From positions 1 to 35,021 of the IMG/VR virus record IMGVR_UViG_3300027974_000085: 35,021 nucleotides of DNA; one strand, 5' to 3'. Below are positions 22,216 through 31,218 of this stretch, in pieces. Below the pieces are notes generated by a model. The model saw only the letters and a program-made list of their open reading frames with translations. It was not told where the DNA came from and ran no database searches. The translations under genes were made by a program, and so were the position numbers. The stretch's first letter is position 1. Every line of letters starts with the position of its first letter. The DNA comes from a virus.

Positions 22216-23211
22216 ATGGCGACAGTAGTAAAAACGATTATTCTTAGCCCGGGTAGCACAGGACCGGGTACTTATATTATACCAAGTGATTTTGTGTCTT
22301 TAGTTTCTCTAGAGGCTATTGGCGCAGGGGGAGCTGGAGCTAGCGACGTAACTGCTAGTACCGGTGGCGGCGGTGGTGGAGGGGCTTATGCAAAAACGTT
22401 AGGCGCAACAGTTACAGCCGTAACACTTACCCCGGGCGCGACAATATACTATCAAAGGTCAGCTGGTGGGGAGTGGAATTCAGCTGCACCGCAAGATTCC
22501 TATATTAATGTTTCATTTTTTGGTGCGCCAACATCTACTACACAAGGAGTATTAGCAAAACCCGGAAATAATGGTCCAATTGGAAGTAGCAATTTGGGAG
22601 GAACTGGGGGAAGCTCTACAACCAGCATTGGCAATACTAAGTTTTCTGGAGGTAATGGTGGAGCCGGAGTGAGTTCCCTTGCGAGAAATTCGGGGGGTGG
22701 CGGTGGCGGTGCGGCAGGTCCAAGTGGGGCAGGGGGGATAGGGGGGGCGGCTTACAACACAGGTTCTACAACACAAGGCGGTGGCGGTGGTGGCGCAGCA
22801 AATGGCGGGTCTGGTGCTTCTCAAGGTACGTTAAACACGGGAAGTAATGGCGGAACTATAACGGGTGGAACGGGTGGAACTGGATATATCATAACTAATA
22901 GCACACCTGCAACAGACGGTACGGTTGGAGGTGGTGGCGGTGGCGGTGCTTGGGATGGCGTAAGCGTAAAAAGTGGCGGTAATGGCGGTATGGTTCCATT
23001 ATTCATAGATTCAAATAGCGGAGCAACTAGAGGACCTACTGGAGGTTTTGGTGGCAATAACAGCGGGCAAAGTGGCTCAACTTTCTTTGGATGTGGTAGC
23101 GGTGGTAACGGTATTGGCGCTGGCTTAGCTGGTGAAGGTGTTCTAGTGTTTACCTATAACGCATTAGTTTCTGATGGCTCAAATAGTAATATGTTTCTTA
23201 TGTTCAGATAA
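22216..23211 (+). CDS. Glycine-rich tail adhesin-like protein
   Basis: A 331-residue protein. After an N-terminal cap (YIIPSDFVSLVSLEAIGAGG) it consists mainly of Gly-rich blocks (NSGGGGGGAAGPSGAGGIGG, TVGGGGGGGAWDG) separated by short non-Gly loops, ending AGEGVLVFTYN and a short tail. This resembles the polyglycine-II sandwich adhesins at fibre tips (as in T4-like gp38), where the loops set receptor specificity. Placement directly after the long fibre fits. Function is inferred from composition and position. Confidence 0.7.
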   Translation: MATVVKTIILSPGSTGPGTYIIPSDFVSLVSLEAIGAGGAGASDVTASTGGGGGGGAYAKTLGATVTAVTLTPGATIYYQRSAGGEWNSAAPQDSYINVSFFGAPTSTTQGVLAKPGNNGPIGSSNLGGTGGSSTTSIGNTKFSGGNGGAGVSSLARNSGGGGGGAAGPSGAGGIGGAAYNTGSTTQGGGGGGAANGGSGASQGTLNTGSNGGTITGGTGGTGYIITNSTPATDGTVGGGGGGGAWDGVSVKSGGNGGMVPLFIDSNSGATRGPTGGFGGNNSGQSGSTFFGCGSGGNGIGAGLAGEGVLVFTYNALVSDGSNSNMFLMFR

Positions 23212-23223
23212 ACCGAGGAAATT

Positions 23224-23460
23224 ATGGAAATTGAAATGACATTTAAGATTGCCATAACGTGCGTCGGTGCTTTAGGTGGCTGGATGCTTAAAGTTATTTG
23301 GGAATCTATTAAAGAAGTTAAAGAAGAATTAAAAGAATTAAATCGTGAAATGAATCAAGACTTTGTTCGCAGAGACGATTTTTCTGAAACCATTTTGCGT
23401 ATTGAAAATATGTTTAATCGTATTTTCGACAAGTTAGACAATAAAGCAGACAAATCATGA
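23224..23460 (+). CDS. Small membrane-anchored coiled-coil protein
   Basis: A 78-residue protein: hydrophobic N-terminal segment (FKIAITCVGALGGWMLKVIW) followed by a charged coiled coil (KEVKEELKELNREMNQDF). The layout resembles XhlA-type holin accessory proteins, though the order is reversed and no family is certain. GAGGAAATT precedes the ATG, and the stop overlaps the next start as ATGA. Confidence 0.65.
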   Translation: MEIEMTFKIAITCVGALGGWMLKVIWESIKEVKEELKELNREMNQDFVRRDDFSETILRIENMFNRIFDKLDNKADKS

Positions 23461-23807
23461 ATATGAGTACCATCTCCTCCGTTGAATTTGGGAACAATGA
23501 GTCCTTGGGGGAGTTTTTGTTTGAAAATGGTTTGCAGCACAAGTTATTTCAAGAAATATTGATGGATGCGGGAATTACGGTGCCTATTTACCCGTTAATA
23601 GACGCTGAAACAGACAATTTAGATGACTGGTTATTGGCTCATCAGGTCGAGCATCAGGCGTTTGCGGGGCTACTTGGATTGAATAATCCGTTCAATATGT
23701 TGGACGTAGATTTTAATAATGAGCCAGATTTTTACGATTGGATAGCCAGCCATTTGTACATTCACGAACAAATTGCTGCGGCCCTGAAAATTTCTGAGGC
23801 AAATTAA
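23457..23807 (+). CDS. Acidic hypothetical protein, 116 residues
   Basis: Starts MNMSTISSVEFGNNESLGEF. It contains two similar segments: DNLDDWLLAHQVEHQAFAGL and PDFYDWIASHLYIHEQIAAA, both of the pattern DxxDWxxxHxxxHxxhA, an apparent internal repeat. The repeated His residues could bind metal, but this is speculative. It sits between fibre and internal-virion genes; role unknown. Confidence 0.7.
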   Translation: MNMSTISSVEFGNNESLGEFLFENGLQHKLFQEILMDAGITVPIYPLIDAETDNLDDWLLAHQVEHQAFAGLLGLNNPFNMLDVDFNNEPDFYDWIASHLYIHEQIAAALKISEAN

Positions 23808-23809
23808 AA

Positions 23810-23851
23810 ATGTTTCCCCCGCCCCAAAAAAAATCAGTTTTTAGGAAATAA
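23810..23851 (+). CDS. Possible 13-residue peptide MFPPPQKKSVFRK
   Basis: A 13-codon frame that fills the gap between two virion genes. A GAGG lies about 10 bases upstream, further than ideal. It contains a proline cluster and a basic end. It is included because other genuine-looking tiny frames occur in this genome; it may equally be the leader of the next gene. Confidence 0.25.
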   Translation: MFPPPQKKSVFRK

Positions 23852-23855
23852 CGAA

Positions 23856-26210
23856 ATGGCAATTACTTATCAACAAGCAGTTCAGTTTATGAACGGACCC
23901 ATAGGCTCTCAGATACCTTATGTATCTAGAGCTTTAAAACCAAGTAATTGGAACAATTCAAATAGTAAATATAGAGCCAAATATTTATCAGAAATTGAAA
24001 GAGCAATAAACAATCCTGTTGCTTTTAGCTATGAAAAATTACAAGAAGATATTGCCGCTTATGTTGTTTATGGAAATCTTCCTGACGGCGGAAAAACAGC
24101 AAAGGCTGAAGCAGCAGACATAAAAGCAAGAATCGAAAAAGAAATTTCTTTTCTTAAAAGCAATAATCAATCAATAAACAATATTACAGCAGCTATTACT
24201 CAAGGCTCTTTAAAAGGAGAGCAAAGTTTAAGAGAGCAAGTTGGTAGAAAAAATCAAACTTCTTTAGTTGATGTTGTTGGAGATTTTGCTCTTAATATTG
24301 GTTTAGGAGTAGCAACAGGCGGATTGGGATTTGTAGAACAAATTGCGGCTAATGCACTTCTTGGATTAGCTAGAGGTGGTTCTCCGCAAGACATTGTTAG
24401 AGGCATTGTTGGTTCCGTTGCTGCCGACCAAGTTGCTGACGTATTAAAAGGAGTAAATGCTCAAATAGCTGCTGCTGGTCCGCAGTTTTTTAAAGATGAC
24501 GTAGTTTCTGCTTTAGTTAATGCTGAAAGAGCGGCTACGAGTGCTTTAATAACCAAACAAGATGTTGGTACTGCTGCGTTGGCTGGTGCTGCTGGTGGAG
24601 CAACAGCAAGCCTTTCTAATTTATTGACAGACAGCAAATCGTTACAAAAAGCTGCTGGTGAATATGTCAAAAACCTTGTTGCGGGAAAAACTCAAGAGCA
24701 AGCATTAACGGGAGCGTTATCTGGTTATCTTGTTTCTTCCGCAAGAGAAAAAGACCAAGCAGAAAAAGCAGTTAAACAACAAGTTGCTACTGATATAGAA
24801 AATGTTGAGTGGAGCAAATTAACTGAATCTCAAAGAAATTTTTTAAATAACACATACGCTCAATTGGTAGGTTCAACAATTGGTGGGCAAGCTGTAGTAG
24901 AAGCAAATTTTAGCTCAGGACAAGAAAACTTTCCTAAGATTTTTGCGAACGCAAATTATGTATATGACCCAGCTGGAAAAGCCGGTGATGAATTTCAAGT
25001 AACAAATAATAAAGGCGAATTAATTCAGGGTAGAGAAATTACAACCCCTGAGGGCATTAAATATTTTTTTTACTATAACAGCGCAACAGGAGAAACTGGA
25101 AGCTCAGCCGTAGATTTAGGAACGGGTCAAACTGCGGGAGAAACAAAAACATTAAATACGGTTTTTGCTGCTGAACATATTGCTCCTGACCAAAAATTAG
25201 ACGTAAACAATCAGTTGATATTAAAAAATGGCAAGCAAAGCGGATTGTACGTAGATAAAAAAGGAACTCTGTTAGACCCTAAAGACCCCACATTTAAAAT
25301 TGAAAATTTTGTAGACGCTTCAACATTAACTGGCGGAACAGGTAACGCAACAAGCAATGTTAGCAATGTAACCGTTACTGGTGGCAACACTTCAAGCAAC
25401 ATAAGTAATGTAACAAGCAATGTAGGCAACGTAACTATTACTGGTGGAAATACGACTGCTAATTTAATAAATTTAATTTACGGAAATGCTACTAGTAACG
25501 CAACTAGCAACGTAAGTAATGTAATTATTACTGGTGGAAATACAACTAGCAATATCAGCAATGCAACTAGTAACGTAGGAAACGTAACTATTACTGGTGG
25601 AAATACGACAAGTAATGTATCTAACGCAACAAGCAACACAGGAAACGTAATTGTTACTGGTGGCACCGGAAATAACGTAGGAAATGTACTTATTGGAGGT
25701 GGGGGCGGTAACGGTAATGCTAATGTACTTATTGGCGATGGCGGAGGTAACGGCAATGCTAATGTAATTATTGGGGGTGGTAATACAACTGGCAATTTAA
25801 TTAATTTAATTTACGGTAGCTCGAACGCTAATGTGATTATTACTGGTGGAGGAGATAACAGTAACTCCAACGCTAACGTAATAATTAATGATGGTGGTGG
25901 TAATAATTCTAATGCTAACGTCATTATTGATGATGGTGGTGGTAACAACGCTAATGTAATTATTGATAGCGGTGGCGGTAATAACGCTAATGCTAACGTG
26001 ATTATTTTAGACCCTATAACACCAAGGCCACCACCACCACCAAGGCCACCACCACCACCACCACCCCGTCCTAGTTCGGATGCGTTGGCGCAAGCGTTAC
26101 GAATAGGTGATGCAGGGTTGCCTATTTTTGGCAAAGACGAAGAAGGTAAACGAGCAGGTTGGAATCTAAAATCATTACGTTATATGGGCAATTTTGGAGA
26201 TGATAAATGA
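23856..26210 (+). CDS. Large virion protein with Asn/Gly repeat and proline spacer
   Basis: A 784-residue protein. The N-terminal ~100 residues are helical (QAVQFMNGPIGSQIPYVSRA). Residues ~135-270 hold Ala/Gly-rich hydrophobic stretches (FALNIGLGVATGGLGFVEQI). From ~488 to 715 are repeats of NVSNVxxTGGNTTSN and NANVIIxDGGGNN type. A poly-proline segment (about 722-738) then leads to a conserved-looking C-terminus, GLPIFGKDEEGKRAGWNLKS. It could be an internal ejection protein or a tail spike; gene order (before two internal-virion-like genes) favours a virion protein of some kind. Confidence 0.65.
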   Translation: MAITYQQAVQFMNGPIGSQIPYVSRALKPSNWNNSNSKYRAKYLSEIERAINNPVAFSYEKLQEDIAAYVVYGNLPDGGKTAKAEAADIKARIEKEISFLKSNNQSINNITAAITQGSLKGEQSLREQVGRKNQTSLVDVVGDFALNIGLGVATGGLGFVEQIAANALLGLARGGSPQDIVRGIVGSVAADQVADVLKGVNAQIAAAGPQFFKDDVVSALVNAERAATSALITKQDVGTAALAGAAGGATASLSNLLTDSKSLQKAAGEYVKNLVAGKTQEQALTGALSGYLVSSAREKDQAEKAVKQQVATDIENVEWSKLTESQRNFLNNTYAQLVGSTIGGQAVVEANFSSGQENFPKIFANANYVYDPAGKAGDEFQVTNNKGELIQGREITTPEGIKYFFYYNSATGETGSSAVDLGTGQTAGETKTLNTVFAAEHIAPDQKLDVNNQLILKNGKQSGLYVDKKGTLLDPKDPTFKIENFVDASTLTGGTGNATSNVSNVTVTGGNTSSNISNVTSNVGNVTITGGNTTANLINLIYGNATSNATSNVSNVIITGGNTTSNISNATSNVGNVTITGGNTTSNVSNATSNTGNVIVTGGTGNNVGNVLIGGGGGNGNANVLIGDGGGNGNANVIIGGGNTTGNLINLIYGSSNANVIITGGGDNSNSNANVIINDGGGNNSNANVIIDDGGGNNANVIIDSGGGNNANANVIILDPITPRPPPPPRPPPPPPPRPSSDALAQALRIGDAGLPIFGKDEEGKRAGWNLKSLRYMGNFGDDK

Positions 26211-27223
26211 GTAAAAAAATAGCAAAGTTATTAAAAGCTGATATTCAAGAATCTAGCGATTTAAGAGAAATTGCTAGGATGCTTGCCGGTAAAGGCCGGG
26301 GAGGCGATAGTTTGCTGGCTCATATAACTCCCAAAGAAGCCGAAATTCTTAAAGAGGCTGGCGGCGCAGGAACAGTCAATCCTGAAACCGGATTGCTAGA
26401 GTTCTACGATTGGACAGGTACTGGCGGTACTGTCAGCGGATATGACGGCAGCACACCATCGTATGAATCTTCTCCGTCAAGTTATAGCGGTGGTGATAAT
26501 TATGATTATTACCAAATAGCTCCTGAAAATTATTCTCCGGCTATAAATATTCCTTCTCCCACATCTAGTAGTTCTGGAGGAGGAGGTTATCAAGACTTTG
26601 CAGAAATAGGACCTTCACCAGAACAAATAGGTCAATCTTTCTCTTTGACTCAACAAGGATTTCCTTCTGGAGCAGCAGCAGCAGCACAAGAAAGACAAGC
26701 ATTAATAGGAAAAGGTGGACCCGCTGGTGATAAAGAAAAACCATTTTTAAGTAATGAGCAAATGGTTCGTCTTGGTTTAGCCGGTGGTTTGGGCGTGTAC
26801 GGCGCAATGCAACAGAAAAAAGCAGCGGAACAAAACAAACAAGCTGCGGCAGAACAACAGAAATTAGCTGCGCCATATCAGCAGCAAGGCAAAGATTTGG
26901 TAGCTGCCGCTCAACGTGGAGAATTGACAGCCGCTGGACAGCAACAGCTACAAGGGTTACAAGCTCAGTTAGCTCAGGGTGCTGAGTCTAGGGGCGGTGT
27001 TGGTGCGGCTCAGGCAGCAGCTCAAGCACAGGCTTTCCGTAACCAGTTGCTTCAAAACCAGTATGACTATGGATTGAAAGTTTCTCAGATTGGCGACCAA
27101 ATTGCTTTGGGTGCTATTAGAACGGGTATGCAGCTTGACCAGCAATTGAATCAGGCTAACATGGCGTTCTACACTCAGCTTGGTAGCTTGGCTGCTGGTG
27201 TTCCAATGTATAGGAGTTCGTAA
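26207..27223 (+). CDS. Internal virion-like protein with LAHITPxEA motif
   Basis: A 338-residue protein. The segment DSLLAHITPKEAEILKEAGG, then AGTVNPETGLLEFYDW (residues ~34-69), is widespread in phage virion proteins of unknown structure. The middle is Ser/Tyr/Gly-rich and disordered. The C-terminal half is an Ala/Gln-rich helix (QKKAAEQNKQAAAEQQKLAA) ending in a short conserved tail. GGAG precedes the ATG, which overlaps the upstream stop as ATGA. An ejection-protein role is inferred. Confidence 0.75.
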   Translation: MSKKIAKLLKADIQESSDLREIARMLAGKGRGGDSLLAHITPKEAEILKEAGGAGTVNPETGLLEFYDWTGTGGTVSGYDGSTPSYESSPSSYSGGDNYDYYQIAPENYSPAINIPSPTSSSSGGGGYQDFAEIGPSPEQIGQSFSLTQQGFPSGAAAAAQERQALIGKGGPAGDKEKPFLSNEQMVRLGLAGGLGVYGAMQQKKAAEQNKQAAAEQQKLAAPYQQQGKDLVAAAQRGELTAAGQQQLQGLQAQLAQGAESRGGVGAAQAAAQAQAFRNQLLQNQYDYGLKVSQIGDQIALGAIRTGMQLDQQLNQANMAFYTQLGSLAAGVPMYRSS

Positions 27224-28704
27224 TGGCTGACCCAATGTCACCTGAAGCACAGGCTTTATCTAAGCAGCCTAAAGCATTTACGTTGCCTCCGGCACCAGAG
27301 TTGTCTGCCCTTAATGCAAATTTAGGTGGAACTCCGGGCGTGTCTGATTTTGCCGCTAAACGTCCAGACTTTAAAACTTCTGCTCAGGCATCAGCAGAAC
27401 AGGAAAAACAACTTGCAAAACTAGGTGAAGTTGAAGCTCCTATTATGGCTGCTCAACAAGCCGGAGAACAATACAAGGCAACGGCTCAAGCCGATATTGC
27501 TCGTCAAAGCAGAGAACAATCTCAAGATATTGAATCTGGATTAGACCTAGTACGTGAGAAATTTCCTTACGAGCAATTTAAGCCAACTCAAGAAAATATG
27601 CAGAGTTTAGCTACCTTGTTTAGCGTGATTGGCATGATTGGCGTTTCTATGGGTGGCGGCGGTAAAAACTCTGCAATGGGCGCATTAAACGCTATGACAG
27701 GCATGATGTCTGGCTGGCAAAAAGGCCGTAAAGATTTGTGGGAAAAAGAAAAAGCAGAGTTTGATAAGAACATGGCTAAAACCAAAGCCATTCTTGATGA
27801 TGCTTACAAAGATGCTGACCGAGCTTACAAAGCGTTGGCTTACAACCGTGAGGAAGCAATGGCGTTGGCTGGCGAGTCCGTTGCTAAACTTGGTGGTCAA
27901 GTTGGTAAGCAAATATTAGAAAAACAAGGTATTGAGCGTTACATTAATTACCTTGACGGAGTTCGTAAAGATTTAAAACACGCTGAAGATTTAGCTTCTA
28001 AAGAAAGAATAGATGCTGAACGTGAAGATAGGCGAGATGCTAGACAAGTTGCTAGAGATGCTCATTCTGAAAAAATGCAACAAAGGCAGTTTGCTCAAGC
28101 GTTTGCTTTGTTATCAGCAAAATTAGAACAAAAAGAAAATAAGCCTTTAAAAGAAAAGGAAGCTCAACAAATTGAGGGATTAACTTCTTTGTCTCAAGAA
28201 TTAAGACAGCTTGAAAAAGAATTCAAACCAGAATATGCGAGTCTTGGTTTGTTAGGTGTAGGTGCGGACGCTTCATTAGAAGCTAAACGCCGTTTAGGGA
28301 CCGAAGAAGGAGCAAAAGCAGTTCAATGGTGGTCTAAATATGAGCGTTTGCAAGCACCTAATAGACACTCTTTGTTTGGTGCAACATTGACAGGAAATGA
28401 ATTGAAAAATTATCAATCGTTTACTGCTAAAAAGTCTGATGACCCAAATATTGTAAGAAATATGTTGCTTGACCAAGCAGATTATTCTGATGCAACAGCA
28501 AGAGGAAGAGCGCGTGCGTTAGAGCAGTCTGGTTATAAAGTTCCTGAAATAAGGCCAAGAAGTTTCTTGGGCACTTATAGTGGTGAAAGTTCTGGGGTAA
28601 ATATTCAAACAGAAAGAAAAAATGCTCAGTCTGCAATTGATGCTGGAGCGGATGCTAATCAAGTAAAAGCTAGATATAAACAAAAAACTGGTCAGGAGTT
28701 TTAA
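27223..28704 (+). CDS. Helical internal virion-like protein, 493 residues
   Basis: Mostly charged helix and coiled coil (KDLWEKEKAEFDKNMAKTKA; REDRRDARQVARDAHSEKMQ), with one hydrophobic glycine-rich stretch near residues 125-165 (LATLFSVIGMIGVSMGGGGK). TAGGAG precedes the ATG, which overlaps the previous stop as TAATG. Helical proteins with such a segment, placed after the tail genes of podoviruses, are usually ejected with the DNA; this is inference. Confidence 0.7.
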   Translation: MADPMSPEAQALSKQPKAFTLPPAPELSALNANLGGTPGVSDFAAKRPDFKTSAQASAEQEKQLAKLGEVEAPIMAAQQAGEQYKATAQADIARQSREQSQDIESGLDLVREKFPYEQFKPTQENMQSLATLFSVIGMIGVSMGGGGKNSAMGALNAMTGMMSGWQKGRKDLWEKEKAEFDKNMAKTKAILDDAYKDADRAYKALAYNREEAMALAGESVAKLGGQVGKQILEKQGIERYINYLDGVRKDLKHAEDLASKERIDAEREDRRDARQVARDAHSEKMQQRQFAQAFALLSAKLEQKENKPLKEKEAQQIEGLTSLSQELRQLEKEFKPEYASLGLLGVGADASLEAKRRLGTEEGAKAVQWWSKYERLQAPNRHSLFGATLTGNELKNYQSFTAKKSDDPNIVRNMLLDQADYSDATARGRARALEQSGYKVPEIRPRSFLGTYSGESSGVNIQTERKNAQSAIDAGADANQVKARYKQKTGQEF

Positions 28705-30222
28705 ATGTCTGATGGCTATGAAGACTTAATCCCCTCCAAAACTAAAAGCGGTAGCGGTGGATACGATGATTTAATTCCAGCTAAACCTAAAGCGGAGCCG
28801 TTTACTGCTGGAAGGATTATTCCTGAAGCAATTTCAAACGCAGAAAGTTTGGCTAGGGGAGGCGTTGCGGGAACTATTGCCAGCATACCTGCTGTAGCCG
28901 GACTTCCGGGAAGCGTAGAGGAATTAGGTAGAGCAGGATTACGTAAGTTGGGGGCCAATGTTTCCGCTGAGCCTTCGTTGCCAACAATGGGTCAAATTTA
29001 TGAGCCTGTAGCAAAAAAGGTTAAGGGAGCAATCCCTAGAATTACTACTCCTACAGCTGAGTCAGGTGGATTTGAAACTATTGGTGAAGTTGTTGGCGTC
29101 CCTGCTGCTCCTAAAACAGCTCCTCTTGCTGCCCTCAAAACCAAAGCAGGTAAAGAAGCTCTAGAACAAGGTTTAAAAACTAAGATGGGTAATGTTGCAG
29201 ACATTATTCGCACCCCAAAACCTATTGCTGAAAAGTCTGGCTATGTATCTCTTGGGGAAAAGCTAGAAGAAAAAGTTAAGGGTGCTGCTGGAGCAAAATA
29301 CGAAAAACGGGCAAAACAAGCTGATACTCTATATGACAACGCATTAGAAACTGCAAGAAAAATGCAAGCAGAAAAAGGTTCTTTTGCTAATTCTGCTCCC
29401 GGTCAACAATTATTAAATGATTTAGAAGCATCTAAAAGAGTCATTGCTGGTGGTAGAGAGTACGTTGTTGGCGAAGACAAAGTTAAAGCTATTGACCGTT
29501 TAATCAATGCAATTAAAGGAACAAAAACTGGTGGTGAAATTGTTCCTGTTGGCAAAGGCAAAGTTTCATCTAGGTTAGAAACAAGAAAACCAACCAAAGT
29601 AACGGAAAAGGATGTTGACGCAATTGTTGAGGAGTTAAGATTTTTGCGTGAGGTTAATAAACCCGGTACTGAATATACTGGTTATAGCGCGTTAGATGCC
29701 AATACCCGCCGTGACTTAATAAACAAGTTGCAAGGTTCTCTTTATACATGGAGTCCTGAATACAGAGTTGCTGATGATTCTTACAAAACAGCTTCTGAAG
29801 CATTGCGTCCATTCCAGACTAAATTGATGGATAAATTGCTCAAACGTGAAAAGTATGACCGTTCTGAATTAGCAACTGATACAGAAAAATTTGCTGATGA
29901 ATTTTTTAATAGCAGAGATTCTGTTAAAAATTTAAAAGTTGCTATTAACGATGATAAGTTTGTTCAAGATTTAAGCAAAGATTATGCGGCTACCGTAATG
30001 TCTAACAAGTCGCCAACAGAAATAAAGAACTTTGCTTTTGACCCAAAAAATGAAGGTTGGTTAACAGAAGCTGGCATTAAAGACGTTGTTCAAGATTATG
30101 CCAAGAAAGCAACTACAGCAGAAGATAGGCAAAAAATACTTAAAAGTTTTGCCATTTGGTCTGCTGCTGGCGCAGCTGGCGCAGGTACTTACGGAGCGTT
30201 ACGTTCTGTGTTTGGATATTAA
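28705..30222 (+). CDS. Internal virion-like protein with DLIP N-terminal repeats
   Basis: A 505-residue protein starting with two short repeats, GYEDLIPSK and GYDDLIPAK, a motif known at the N-termini of phage internal proteins. A hydrophobic segment GGVAGTIASIPAVAGLPGSV follows, then a long helical body, ending with a hydrophobic Ala/Gly tail (FAIWSAAGAAGAGTYGALRS). AGGAG lies before the ATG. Likely an ejection protein that may insert into the host envelope. Confidence 0.72.
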   Translation: MSDGYEDLIPSKTKSGSGGYDDLIPAKPKAEPFTAGRIIPEAISNAESLARGGVAGTIASIPAVAGLPGSVEELGRAGLRKLGANVSAEPSLPTMGQIYEPVAKKVKGAIPRITTPTAESGGFETIGEVVGVPAAPKTAPLAALKTKAGKEALEQGLKTKMGNVADIIRTPKPIAEKSGYVSLGEKLEEKVKGAAGAKYEKRAKQADTLYDNALETARKMQAEKGSFANSAPGQQLLNDLEASKRVIAGGREYVVGEDKVKAIDRLINAIKGTKTGGEIVPVGKGKVSSRLETRKPTKVTEKDVDAIVEELRFLREVNKPGTEYTGYSALDANTRRDLINKLQGSLYTWSPEYRVADDSYKTASEALRPFQTKLMDKLLKREKYDRSELATDTEKFADEFFNSRDSVKNLKVAINDDKFVQDLSKDYAATVMSNKSPTEIKNFAFDPKNEGWLTEAGIKDVVQDYAKKATTAEDRQKILKSFAIWSAAGAAGAGTYGALRSVFGY

Positions 30223-30224
30223 TT

Positions 30225-30434
30225 ATGGCTAAGAAGCAAAAGGGGATAAATCCAGAACTTGAGACGGCAATTGCTCAAATGTTAATTACTGTAATGAATG
30301 ACCCGATGGCGTCTATTACAGACAAGACAAAGGTTTTGGATAGGGCGTTAAAGCTAGAGGCAATTAAGTTGAAGTTGTCGGACGATGAGTGGGGTTCTGG
30401 CTTTGGTATGGACGATGAGGACGATAAAGATTAG
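30225..30434 (+). CDS. Conserved small protein, 69 residues
   Basis: Starts MAKKQKGINPELETAIAQML and ends in a very acidic tail (GFGMDDEDDKD). The helical core (DKTKVLDRALKLEAIKLKLS) is of a kind common in small phage proteins before lysis genes. The start at 30225 is used because an upstream frame overlaps the previous gene. Role unknown. Confidence 0.75.
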   Translation: MAKKQKGINPELETAIAQMLITVMNDPMASITDKTKVLDRALKLEAIKLKLSDDEWGSGFGMDDEDDKD

Positions 30435-30465
30435 ACTGTGAATCTCTTTTATTCAGGGGATATTC

Positions 30466-30690
30466 ATGGACGTAGTTACTTTAGTCACTATTGCTTTGCG
30501 CGTCATCTCAAACCGGCTTATCACGATTTTGGCACTACTGACGTCGTTTGGTTTAGGATGCTGGGTAATGTGGGACCCGAAATGGGAACGGGTGACAACC
30601 TTAGCAATATTTGTACTGTTCAGTTACCTTCTAGTGAAGGTTGAAGAAAGGAAAGATGATGGAAAACAAACAACACAAGCGTCGGTTTGA
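30466..30690 (+). CDS. Two-span membrane protein, holin-like
   Basis: A 74-residue protein with two hydrophobic helices (NRLITILALLTSFGLGCWVM and RVTTLAIFVLFSYLLV) followed by a charged tail, a class-II-holin-like layout. AGGGGATATTC precedes the ATG. It is near the lysis genes; holin function is plausible but not proven, since a better 3-span candidate lies at 31958-32440. Confidence 0.7.
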   Translation: MDVVTLVTIALRVISNRLITILALLTSFGLGCWVMWDPKWERVTTLAIFVLFSYLLVKVEERKDDGKQTTQASV

Positions 30691-30865
30691 AGTTAACCAA
30701 CAGATTGCTAAGTCAACTCGTCCTCAGTTGCCAAGAGACGGTAGCAGAGACGGTCAGAACAACACGAACAAGATGCCATCAGGTTTTATTTCTGTTTGGG
30801 ATTTTGGTAATGGTGAGCAGACTAAACGCAGCCCTTCTACTGGTGGCGGCAAAAAGGTGTATTAA
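30656..30865 (+). CDS. Basic hypothetical protein, about 69 residues
   Basis: Begins with adjacent ATG codons (30656, 30659), preceded by AAAGGAAAG, reading MMENKQHKRRFEVNQQIAKS; ends in GGGKKVY. It is polar and probably disordered. It overlaps the end of the membrane protein and its own stop overlaps the next ATG (TAATG). Function unknown. Confidence 0.65.
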   Translation: MMENKQHKRRFEVNQQIAKSTRPQLPRDGSRDGQNNTNKMPSGFISVWDFGNGEQTKRSPSTGGGKKVY

Positions 30866-31218
30866 TGGCTAATAACATTCCGTTTCAAGCTCAGGGCAAG
30901 ACGTATAAAGCTAATGCAACGACATCAAGTCAGACCATTACTATTTATGCTGACAGCCCTTGCAATCAACTTTTAGTAGCCAATCATCAGCCAACAGGTT
31001 CTGGCGGTCAACCGATTTATTTTAATATTAGTGCGAATTCTACGGTGACTGCTTCTATACCAGCCAACGGTAGTCCTCAGTATTGTTTAGTATCTGTTCC
31101 GGCATCTACTAAGTCGTACACAATACCGTACCAGTTCAGTAACACAACTCCTATGTACATTGCATTTATAGGTGCTGGTGCGTCTGAATGTTATTTCACT
31201 CCGGGTGAGGGGTTCTAA
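30865..31218 (+). CDS. Small beta virion protein with TPGEGF C-terminus
   Basis: A 117-residue beta-rich protein (QTITIYADSPCNQLLVANHQ; YFNISANSTVTASIPANGSP) ending CYFTPGEGF, like the 20184-20513 protein. AAGGTG precedes the ATG. Similar ending, size and composition suggest the two share a fold, possibly a spike or decoration protein, despite lying about 10 kb apart. Confidence 0.65.
   Translation: MANNIPFQAQGKTYKANATTSSQTITIYADSPCNQLLVANHQPTGSGGQPIYFNISANSTVTASIPANGSPQYCLVSVPASTKSYTIPYQFSNTTPMYIAFIGAGASECYFTPGEGF

Noticed and set aside
25321-26000. Repetitive DNA considered as a CRISPR array or other non-coding repeat
   Set aside because: The repeats are in frame, irregular in length and encode an Asn/Gly-rich protein; there are no fixed-size spacers.
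30438-30644. A 68-codon plus-strand frame (MNLFYSGDIHG...)
   Set aside because: It covers the two-span membrane protein in another frame; its start lacks a ribosome site and the sequence has no sensible pattern.
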